Below, in pieces: positions 1 to 5,494 of a DNA stretch of 6,495 bases. This stretch comes from an uncultured Porphyromonas sp. (GTDB lineage: Bacteria; Bacteroidota; Bacteroidia; Bacteroidales; Porphyromonadaceae), in NCBI GenBank assembly GCA_900554935.1, contig USJF01000075.1:1-6495 (forward strand), written 5' to 3'. The notes under the pieces were generated by a model. It saw only the letters and a program-made list of their open reading frames with translations. It was not told the DNA's origin and ran no database searches. Numbering within the stretch: the first letter of the stretch is position 1; each line of letters opens with the position of its first letter. Both the position numbers and the translations under genes were made by a program.

Positions 1-32
1 AGGTGTCTTCGCAATTCGCTGGGGTAAAACTA

Positions 33-63
33 TTTGTGGCTAAGAAATTTATTGGTATCTTTG
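33..63 (+). promoter_or_regulatory. Bacteroidota-type promoter of the rplM-rpsI(-rpsB) unit
   Basis: A TTTG element (33-36) lies 19 nt before a TATCTTTG box (56-63). This matches the known Bacteroides primary sigma consensus TTTG / 19-21 nt / TAnnTTTG exactly. Transcription should begin about 4-7 nt after the box, near 67-70, leaving a leader of roughly 150 nt before the rplM start. The match is seen directly; the transcription start is inferred. Bases 1-32 hold nothing I can assign. Confidence 0.8.
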
Positions 64-69
64 CCTGCC

Positions 70-219
70 GATTATTATCAATGAGAAGATGATTTGCAGT
101 GGCAAAGTAGCGGGTACCCACCCTTGGATAAGGGTATGATTAGCACTCAAGACGCCCACTATCACGGCGCATTGCGAGCTTCTGAATTGATTGTAAAACT
201 AGAAACAAAGTAAATAACA
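70..219 (+). promoter_or_regulatory. Structured 5' leader of rplM, candidate L13 autoregulatory leader
   Basis: The inferred 150-nt leader contains three simple hairpins. TTTGC (93-97) pairs with GCAAA (102-106) around a 4-nt loop. ACCCTT (120-125) pairs with AAGGGT (130-135) around GGAT. CGCC (153-156) pairs with GGCG (166-169) around a 9-nt loop. The last part (about 185-219) is A-rich and probably single-stranded, as is usual before Bacteroidota start codons. Leaders through which L13 controls its own operon have been proposed for Bacteroidia; whether this is that family is inference, since I cannot run a covariance search. A 25-codon reading frame also lies inside it (136-213). Confidence 0.5.
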
Positions 220-675
220 GTGGATACTTTGAGTTATAAGACCATCTCTGCCAACAAAGGTACTGCGCAGAAGGAATGGGTGGTTGTGGATGCCACAGGG
301 CATTCAATGGGTCGCCTAGCTAGTGAGGTAGCTAAGATTTTGAGAGGCAAGCATAAGGCTAGCTTCACTCCTCACGTAGACTGTGGTGACAATGTGATCA
401 TTATCAATGCCGAGAAGGCTGTACTTACTGGTGCTAAGTGGACCGAGCGCACTTACCTCAGCTACTCTCTCTACCCCGGTGGGCAGAAGGAGATGTCTCC
501 TGAGCGTATGGTGAAGGTGCGTGGCTGGGAGGCACTTTATCGCAAGGTGGTAAAGGGTATGCTCCCAAAGAACCGTCTTGGCGCTAAGCTCCTCAACAAC
601 CTCTATGTATATGAGGGACCAGACCACAAGCATGAGGCACAACAACCTCGCACTATTGAAATCAAAACCAGATAA
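220..675 (+). CDS. rplM: 50S ribosomal protein L13 (uL13)
   Basis: This encodes uL13, an early-assembling large-subunit protein that binds 23S rRNA. The 151-residue product is close to the family length (about 142-155). The core is clear: EWVVVDATGHSMGRLAS (19-35), the RGKHKASFTPHVDCGDNV stretch (42-59), YPGGQKEMSP (85-94), and the signature VKGMLPKNRLGAKLLNNL (111-128) followed by YEGPDHKHEAQQP (131-143). The start is GTG: an in-frame TAA lies at 211-213, only ATA and ACA separate it from the GTG, the next in-frame Met is residue 30, and MDTLSYKT is the expected Bacteroidales N-terminus. There is no Shine-Dalgarno sequence; the upstream bases are A-rich. It heads the operon, with rpsI 16 nt downstream. 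Probably controlled by the promoter at 33-63 and by its leader RNA. Confidence 0.97.
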   Translation: MDTLSYKTISANKGTAQKEWVVVDATGHSMGRLASEVAKILRGKHKASFTPHVDCGDNVIIINAEKAVLTGAKWTERTYLSYSLYPGGQKEMSPERMVKVRGWEALYRKVVKGMLPKNRLGAKLLNNLYVYEGPDHKHEAQQPRTIEIKTR

Positions 676-691
676 GTAGAAAGATTAAGAC

Positions 692-1078
692 ATGGAAATT
701 ATCAATGCTTTAGGCAGAAGAAAAGCGGCTGTAGCGCGTGTCTATCTACGTGCTGGTAGCGGTAAGATCACAATCAATGGCAAGGAGATAGAGTCGTACT
801 TCCCCAATCCACTACTACAGTTTGTAGTACGTCAGCCACTAGCTAAGCTAGGTGTAGAGGGTCAGTACGACGTTAAGATCAATCTCAAGGGCGGTGGCTA
901 TACCGGCCAGAGCGAGGCAGCTCGCCTAGGCGTGGCTCGTGCACTTGTGAAGATCAATCCTGAGGACAAGGCTACACTCAAGGCAGAGGGCTTCATGACC
1001 CGTGACCCACGTGCAGTAGAGCGTAAGAAGCCAGGTCAGCCAGGTGCTCGTCGTAAGTTCCAGTTCTCTAAGCGTTAA
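692..1078 (+). CDS. rpsI: 30S ribosomal protein S9 (uS9)
   Basis: This encodes uS9, a small-subunit head protein whose C-terminal tail reaches the P-site tRNA. The 128-residue length is normal. Diagnostic features are the N-terminal ALGRRKAAVARVYLR (6-20), the signature GGGYTGQSEAARLGVARAL (67-85), the TRDPRAVERKKPGQPGARRK segment (103-122) and the conserved C-terminal SKR, whose final Arg contacts tRNA in characterised ribosomes. It follows rplM by 16 nt and is almost certainly cotranscribed with it; the L13-S9 pair is conserved across bacteria. The start ATG has no Shine-Dalgarno sequence, only A-rich upstream bases. There is no terminator directly after it, so transcription may continue into rpsB. 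Confidence 0.97.
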   Translation: MEIINALGRRKAAVARVYLRAGSGKITINGKEIESYFPNPLLQFVVRQPLAKLGVEGQYDVKINLKGGGYTGQSEAARLGVARALVKINPEDKATLKAEGFMTRDPRAVERKKPGQPGARRKFQFSKR

Positions 1079-1234
1079 TGCTTCGAGGGCGTTACTTTTC
1101 GATAGATTAAGAGAAAAGAGAGAAATTCGTTTAGTATCTAAGCTCGGGAGATGGTGGGTCGCTTGGCCTGCCCTACTCACGTTGCTCGAGGTCAAGACGA
1201 TTGAAGAATGTAAACGATTTAGACAATAGAGACT
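1079..1234 (+). promoter_or_regulatory. rpsI-rpsB spacer with possible structured rpsB leader
   Basis: This 156-nt gap has no convincing gene and no terminator. A two-tier fold is possible: CTCGGG (1143-1148) with CTCGAG (1185-1190), one G-U pair, enclosing GGTGGG (1153-1158) with CCTACT (1172-1177), two G-U pairs. A TACTTTTC sequence at 1093-1100 resembles the TAnnTTTG box with one mismatch, but no TTTG lies at the right distance upstream, so a local promoter is only a weak possibility. S2 represses its own mRNA through a leader in enterobacteria; an equivalent here is inference. The 3' part (1191-1234) is A-rich and unstructured by eye. Confidence 0.3.
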
Positions 1235-2110
1235 ATGTCAACAAGAGTAAATTTCGACCAGCTCCTAGAGGCTGGTGCACACTTCGGTCACCTCACCCGT
1301 AGGTGGAACCCTGCCATGGCGCCTTATATCTTTATGGAGCGCAATGGCATCCATATCGTGGACCTTCACAAGACGGTAGTGAAGGTGGAGGAGGCTGCTG
1401 AGGCACTGAAGAAGATGGCACAGCAAGGTAAGACTGTCCTCTTCGTGGGTACTAAGAAGCAAGCACAAGAGGTGCTCGCTGAGAAGGCACAGGAGTGCGG
1501 TATGCCTTATGTGACTGAGCGCTGGCCAGGTGGTATGCTGACCAACTTCCCTACGATCCGCAAGACCGTAAGCAAGATGGACAACATCGATACGATGATC
1601 AACAACGGCACTTTTGAGAACCTCTCAAAGCGTGAGAAGCTACAGATCACTCGCCAGCGTGAGAAGCTGGAGAAGAACTTTGGCTCTATCAAGGATATGA
1701 AGAGTATCCCTGGTGCGCTATTTGTGGTGGATGTATGCAAGGAGCATATCGCTATCCGTGAGGCGCTCCGCCTAGGTATTCCAATCTTTGCTATCTGCGA
1801 TACCAATGCCAATCCTAAGAATATCGACTATGTGATCCCTGCTAATGACGATGCTACTACCGCTATCGATGTGATCGTAGGCGCTATGGCTGAGGCTATC
1901 AAGGAGGGCGCTATGGAGCGTAAGATCGCTAAGGCCGATGAGAAGGCTGCTGCACAGCAGGCCGAGGCAGAGGGCGAGGAGAGCACTGGTCGCCGCCGTG
2001 GTGGTAGAGGTGTACGCCGTGAGCGTATCAAGCGTGAGGATAATGACGCTATGAACGCACGCCTAGCTGATAAGTTTGCCAATAAGGAGTCCGATGAGGA
2101 TGCTGAGTAA
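1235..2110 (+). CDS. rpsB: 30S ribosomal protein S2 (uS2) with charged C-terminal extension
   Basis: This encodes uS2, a late-assembling protein on the solvent side of the small subunit between head and body. Family motifs are strong: LLEAGAHFGHLTRRWNPAM (10-28), the FMERNGIHIVDLHKT segment (33-47), VLFVGTKKQA (68-77), ERWPGGMLTNF (95-105), PGALFVVDVCKE (159-170) and IPIFAICDTNANP (182-194). The product is 291 residues against about 241 in E. coli. The excess is a low-complexity tail from about 231, alanine/glutamate-rich, then an arginine-glycine patch (TGRRRGGRGVRRERIKR, 251-267), then an acidic end (ESDEDAE). The ATG follows an A-rich sequence without Shine-Dalgarno. In many bacteria rpsB is directly followed by tsf; here 174 nt with a long hairpin separate them. 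Confidence 0.97.
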   Translation: MSTRVNFDQLLEAGAHFGHLTRRWNPAMAPYIFMERNGIHIVDLHKTVVKVEEAAEALKKMAQQGKTVLFVGTKKQAQEVLAEKAQECGMPYVTERWPGGMLTNFPTIRKTVSKMDNIDTMINNGTFENLSKREKLQITRQREKLEKNFGSIKDMKSIPGALFVVDVCKEHIAIREALRLGIPIFAICDTNANPKNIDYVIPANDDATTAIDVIVGAMAEAIKEGAMERKIAKADEKAAAQQAEAEGEESTGRRRGGRGVRRERIKREDNDAMNARLADKFANKESDEDAE

Positions 2111-2173
2111 GCCGTTTGTAAACTAAGACTATTCTTTAGGAGACAAGCCGAAAGGACTTTGGACAATAAGAGC

Positions 2174-2230
2174 AGCACCTCCATGCCCCGTAGAGCGATC
2201 TATACTCCTAGGGCTAGGAGGTGCTTCTTT
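2174..2230 (+). terminator. Long hairpin between rpsB and tsf, terminator or attenuator
   Basis: AGCACCTCC (2174-2182) and GGAGGTGCT (2217-2225) form a perfect 9-bp stem followed by TCTTT. Inside, GCCC (2185-2188) pairs with GGGC (2211-2214), and TAGA (2191-2194) pairs with TCTA (2199-2202) around a GCGA tetraloop. A competing hairpin is possible: CTCCTA (2205-2210) with TAGGAG (2215-2220) around GGGC, which uses part of the same 3' arm. The U-tract is short and interrupted, so termination may be partial. The bases before it (2111-2173) hold no feature I recognise. Confidence 0.55.
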
Positions 2231-2257
2231 GAGATATTTTAGCGAGATAGAATTTTG
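2228..2257 (+). promoter_or_regulatory. tsf: Weak candidate promoter for tsf
   Basis: TTTG (2228-2231) stands 18 nt before GAATTTTG (2250-2257). That compares with TTTG / 19-21 nt / TAnnTTTG, with one mismatch in the -7 box and a spacer one base short. It would start transcription about 20 nt before the tsf ATG. It begins at the end of the preceding hairpin, a usual arrangement for terminator followed by promoter. The alternative is that tsf is reached by read-through from rpsB. Confidence 0.35.
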
Positions 2258-2284
2258 AATTTATTACGATAAAGAAAGAAGATT

Positions 2285-3109
2285 ATGGCAGTAACAATGC
2301 AAGACATCAAGCACCTTCGTGACCTCACTGGTGCTGGTATGATGGATGTAAAGAAGGCGCTCGAGGAGGCGGGTGGCGACCACGATAAGGCAATTGAGAT
2401 CCTACGTAAGAAGGGGCAGGCTATCGCAGCAAAGCGCTCGGATCGTGAGGCAGCTGAGGGTTGTGTACTTACCCACACTGAGGGTGGGGTGGCTACCCTT
2501 GTGGCGCTCAAGTGTGAGACAGACTTTGTGGCTAAGAATGAGGACTTCGTGGCTTTGACTCAAAGTATCCTTAATAAGGCTGTGGCTGAGAAGCCTGCTA
2601 ATGCGGAGGCGTTGCTGGCCCTTGAGATTGATGGCCGTACAATCGAGTCGCTGATCACTGAGCGCTCTGGTGTGACGGGTGAAAAGATGGAGCTGGGTGC
2701 TTATGAGCAAATCTCTGCACCTGCTGTAGCTGCCTACGTACACGCTGGTAATAAGCTAGGTGTAGTGGTAGGATTTAATGAAACCCTCGATGCCGAACTG
2801 GCAAAGGAGATCGCTATGCAGGTGGCTTCGATGAACCCTGTCGCTGTGGATGAGGCTGGGGTACCTGAGAGCATCAAGAAGCAGGAGCTAGAGATCGCGA
2901 TGGACAAGGCACGCCAAGCTGGTAAGCCTGAGAACCTTTTGGAGCGTATTGCTCAGGGCTCTTTGGAGAAGTACTACAAGGAGAATACGCTGCTAAAGCA
3001 GGAGTTTGTATTCTCTGAGAGTAAGAAGACGGTAGAGGAGACGCTTCACGCTGCCTCTAAGTCGCTTACTGTAACTGACTTCAAGCGCTTTAATCTCAAC
3101 CAAGACTAA
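2285..3109 (+). CDS. tsf: Elongation factor Ts
   Basis: EF-Ts is the cytosolic nucleotide exchange factor that recycles EF-Tu-GDP to EF-Tu-GTP. The 274-residue length is typical. The N-terminal UBA-like domain (about 1-50) has IKHLRDLTGAGMMDVKKALEE (8-28) and GDHDKAIEILRKKG (31-44). The signature TDFVAKNEDF (79-88) carries the Asp and Phe that in E. coli EF-Ts insert into EF-Tu near the magnesium site. The core continues with AYVHAGNKLGVVVGF (150-164), AMQVASMNPVAV (177-188), and the conserved SLEKYYKENTLLKQEFV. No key residue is missing. The start chosen is the family N-terminus; the upstream AAAGAAAGAAG is purine-rich but not a proper Shine-Dalgarno. A strong terminator follows 22 nt after the stop. 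Confidence 0.97.
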   Translation: MAVTMQDIKHLRDLTGAGMMDVKKALEEAGGDHDKAIEILRKKGQAIAAKRSDREAAEGCVLTHTEGGVATLVALKCETDFVAKNEDFVALTQSILNKAVAEKPANAEALLALEIDGRTIESLITERSGVTGEKMELGAYEQISAPAVAAYVHAGNKLGVVVGFNETLDAELAKEIAMQVASMNPVAVDEAGVPESIKKQELEIAMDKARQAGKPENLLERIAQGSLEKYYKENTLLKQEFVFSESKKTVEETLHAASKSLTVTDFKRFNLNQD

Positions 3110-3131
3110 TATCTACTGAGGTAATGGTATC

Positions 3132-3167
3132 GCGGACGCCTAGGGTTTGCCCTAGGCGTCCGCTTTT
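3132..3167 (+). terminator. Strong Rho-independent terminator after tsf
   Basis: A perfect 14-bp GC-rich stem, GCGGACGCCTAGGG (3132-3145) with CCCTAGGCGTCCGC (3150-3163), closes a TTTG loop and is followed directly by TTTT (3164-3167). This is a textbook intrinsic terminator. It ends the ribosomal protein/EF-Ts block and separates it from the tgt unit. The upstream flank has no A-tract, so it should act only on the plus strand. Confidence 0.93.
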
Positions 3168-3208
3168 ATGTCTTTCTTTGGATAGGTGCAACAGTCTCTG
3201 ATTTATGG

Positions 3209-3216
3209 TATCTTTG
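3209..3216 (+). promoter_or_regulatory. -7 promoter box of the tgt unit, near-leaderless
   Basis: TATCTTTG matches the Bacteroidota -7 consensus TAnnTTTG perfectly and is identical to the rplM box. Only 7 nt separate it from the tgt ATG, so transcription should begin within a few bases of the start codon or at it. No TTTG is found at the expected 19-21 nt upstream; the nearest (3177-3180) is 28 nt away, so the -33 element is weak or absent. It lies just downstream of the tsf terminator, which fits a new transcription unit. Confidence 0.65.
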
Positions 3217-3223
3217 TAGCTGT

Positions 3224-4354
3224 ATGAAATTTGAGATAGTACATAGCGATAAGGGCTCGTCGGCACGAGCCGGGGTATTGCATACGCCACACGGCGAGGT
3301 GCATACTCCTATATTTATGCCTGTCGGTACGGTAGGTAGTGTAAAGGCGGTCCACGCGTGGGAGTTGCAGAAGGATATCAAAGCGGAGATTATCCTCGGC
3401 AATACTTACCATTTGTATCTCCGCCCTGGCACTGATATTATCCGCGGTGCAGGTGGAATACAGAAGTTCAATAGCTGGGAGGGGCCTATGCTCACCGATA
3501 GTGGCGGGTTTCAGGTCTTTTCGCTCGCAGATAGCCGAAAGATTACTGAGGAGGGGGTGCAATTCCAGAGCCATATAGATGGATCGCGACACCTCTTCAC
3601 CCCTGAGCGGGTGATGGATATCCAGCGAGAGATAGGTGCGGATATTATTATGGCGTTTGATGAGTGCCCTCCTGGTGACTGCGATTGGAGGTATGCTCGG
3701 CAGTCGCTCGACCTTACATTGCGTTGGCTTGGGCGATGCCACAAAAGGCTATCGGAGACGGAACCGCTTTACGGCTACCCTCAGAGCCTATTCCCTATTG
3801 TACAAGGAGCCGGCTTTAGTGACCTTCGAAGGGAGTCGGCAGAGCGTGTGGCCGAACTTGCTGCCGATGGTAATGCGATCGGAGGCCTCAGCGTTGGGGA
3901 GCCTACCGAAGTGATGTACGAAATGATAGAGGTGGTGAATGAGGTGCTCCCCAAGGATCGCCCTAGGTATCTAATGGGGGTTGGGACGCCCGCCAATATC
4001 CTTGAAGGGATAGAGCGAGGGGTAGATATGTTTGACTGCATTATGCCTACTCGCAATGGCCGTAATGGTCAGCTCTTTACTTGGCGAGGAACGATGAATA
4101 TGCGTAATGAGAAGTGGAAAGACGACTACTCTCCCCTTGACCCAGAGGGAACAAGCTATGTAGATCACACCTATAGTAAGGCCTACGTACGCCACCTCAT
4201 AAAGTCGGATGAATTGCTAGGTCTTCAGATCGCCAGTATCCACAACCTTGCCTTTTACCTGGATCTTGTAAGGCAAGCCCGTAAGCATATCATCGAGGGC
4301 GATTACTTGCAGTGGAAAGCGAGTGTGCTCCCCGAGCTTCAGCAACGCCGTTAG
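3224..4354 (+). CDS. tgt: tRNA-guanine(34) transglycosylase
   Basis: Tgt swaps the wobble guanine of GUN-anticodon tRNAs for preQ1 on the way to queuosine, in the cytosol. The 376-residue product has the whole (beta/alpha)8 family pattern: ARAGVLHTPHGEVHTPIFMP (14-33), ILGNTYHLYLRPG (57-69), LTDSGGFQVFS (90-100) with general acid/base Asp92, FDECPP (145-150), GGLSVGE (220-226) and DMFDCIMPTRNGRNG (268-282) with nucleophile Asp271. Val224 and Cys148 agree with preQ1 rather than queuine specificity, by comparison with Zymomonas Tgt. Oddly, the three zinc-binding Cys of the usual CxCxxC are Gly309, Ser311 and Asp314; only the His ligand (His340) remains. The start is the family N-terminus, and the next Met is residue 32. 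No Shine-Dalgarno; the transcript is probably leaderless. First gene of tgt-permease-priA. Confidence 0.96.
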   Translation: MKFEIVHSDKGSSARAGVLHTPHGEVHTPIFMPVGTVGSVKAVHAWELQKDIKAEIILGNTYHLYLRPGTDIIRGAGGIQKFNSWEGPMLTDSGGFQVFSLADSRKITEEGVQFQSHIDGSRHLFTPERVMDIQREIGADIIMAFDECPPGDCDWRYARQSLDLTLRWLGRCHKRLSETEPLYGYPQSLFPIVQGAGFSDLRRESAERVAELAADGNAIGGLSVGEPTEVMYEMIEVVNEVLPKDRPRYLMGVGTPANILEGIERGVDMFDCIMPTRNGRNGQLFTWRGTMNMRNEKWKDDYSPLDPEGTSYVDHTYSKAYVRHLIKSDELLGLQIASIHNLAFYLDLVRQARKHIIEGDYLQWKASVLPELQQRR

Positions 4355-4367
4355 CACTTAGTTTGAG

Positions 4368-5483
4368 ATGAAGCAAAAGATCAGAAGTCTTTTAGAGCGT
4401 TTGGGCGTTAAGCGGATTGACCGGTACATCATTGGTCGTTTCCTTGGCACCTATCTCTTTGCTTTGATGCTGATCCTCATTATCATTGTAGTGATCGATA
4501 TTCAGGAGAAGATGGAGGAGTTTCTCAATCCCTCACTTCCCCTAATAGATATTGTGTGGTATTACATCGCCTTTATCCCCTACTATGCCTTGCTACTATC
4601 GCCTCTATTTATCTTCCTCACGGTGGTGTTCTTTACCAGTAAACTGGCGGCTCGCTCCGAAATCATTGCGATGCAAGCTGCAGGTATGAGCTTCAATCGC
4701 ATCCTACGCCCTTACTTCATTTCGGCCGGGATAATTGCGGTGGTCTCATTCCTTTTCAGTGCGTGGATTATTCCCAATCTCAATGTGATTCGTATCAACT
4801 TTACCAATACCTGGGTGGCCAATCAAAAGGTAGAGGTCGATCAAAATATACAGGCTGCCGTAGCGCCAGGTGAGGTGGTCTACTTCAGCACCTTTGATGC
4901 TAGAGAAAATATGGGCTACAACTTCTCGCTACAGAAGTTTGAGGAGAATACGCTCACAAGTCAGCTCACCGCCGATCGGATTGTTTATCATAGCGATAGC
5001 CTTTATCATTGGACTGTCTATGACTATCATATTCGCACCTTCGATGGGCTAAAAGAGCACAATGAATATGGAGACCAACTAGATACACTGCTAGTCCTTA
5101 CCCCCAATGATCTTCTGATTTCAAGAGAAGATGGTGAGCAACTTACCAATGCCGAGCTAAGCTACTATATTGAGCAGCAAAAGAAGCGAGGAGTAGGTAA
5201 TATCCAGAGCTTCCAAGTAGAGTACCACCGTAGGTTTGCCTCAATCCTTGCCGCTTTTATCCTCACTCTTATCGGGGTATCACTCTCCGCACGTAAGGTC
5301 AAAGGTGGGCTAGGACTCAATATGGCCATCGGTTTGGCACTCACATTCGTCTATATATTACTCTTTACCATCTCTTCTGCCTATGCGGTAAGTGGCGATC
5401 TGACACCACTGATGGCTGCATGGCTCCCCAATCTGATTTATACCCCCATCGCTTTTGCCCTCTACCTCAAGGCACCTCGCTAA
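4368..5483 (+). CDS. LptF/LptG family lipopolysaccharide export permease (YjgP/YjgQ)
   Basis: LptF and LptG are inner-membrane partners that, with the LptB ATPase, pull lipopolysaccharide out of the inner membrane and pass it to the LptC-A-D bridge. The 371-residue length and layout fit the family (E. coli 360-366). I see N-terminal IDRYIIGRFLGTYLFALM (17-34) leading into membrane segment 1 (about 24-44), segments 2 (about 62-90) and 3 (about 116-138), a periplasmic jellyroll-like domain (about 139-285), then segments 4 (about 289-306), 5 (about 316-340) and 6 (about 347-367). The cytoplasmic loop SKLAARSEIIAMQAAGMS (91-108) is the expected LptB-coupling region. Sequence by eye does not separate LptF from LptG, so no symbol is given. 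It starts 13 nt after tgt, so it is cotranscribed. A gram-negative cell envelope is implied. Confidence 0.92.
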   Translation: MKQKIRSLLERLGVKRIDRYIIGRFLGTYLFALMLILIIIVVIDIQEKMEEFLNPSLPLIDIVWYYIAFIPYYALLLSPLFIFLTVVFFTSKLAARSEIIAMQAAGMSFNRILRPYFISAGIIAVVSFLFSAWIIPNLNVIRINFTNTWVANQKVEVDQNIQAAVAPGEVVYFSTFDARENMGYNFSLQKFEENTLTSQLTADRIVYHSDSLYHWTVYDYHIRTFDGLKEHNEYGDQLDTLLVLTPNDLLISREDGEQLTNAELSYYIEQQKKRGVGNIQSFQVEYHRRFASILAAFILTLIGVSLSARKVKGGLGLNMAIGLALTFVYILLFTISSAYAVSGDLTPLMAAWLPNLIYTPIAFALYLKAPR

Positions 5484-5494
5484 AGTAGACCTCT

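Noticed and set aside
1..32. The end of an upstream gene (a frame closing at TAA 25-27)
   Set aside because: Only eight codons are visible with no recognisable sequence, so it cannot be told from chance.
1044..1229. A 61-codon plus-strand frame spanning the end of rpsI and the spacer before rpsB
   Set aside because: Its first part is the out-of-frame shadow of the S9 C-terminus, the product resembles nothing I recognise, and it ends just before rpsB without features of a real gene.
1828..2184. A minus-strand frame opposite the S2 tail
   Set aside because: It is Ser/Ala/Arg-rich low-complexity sequence mirroring the repetitive S2 tail codons; an antisense shadow.
2216..2231. A perfect Shine-Dalgarno (AGGAGGTG) with a TTG following
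   Set aside because: The TTG frame is only nine codons long, and the motif is fully accounted for as one arm of the intergenic hairpin.
3203..3742. A 179-codon minus-strand frame opposite tgt
   Set aside because: It lies wholly antisense to the conserved Tgt coding sequence and its promoter, and its translation has no recognisable domain. The length is explained by codon bias on the coding strand.
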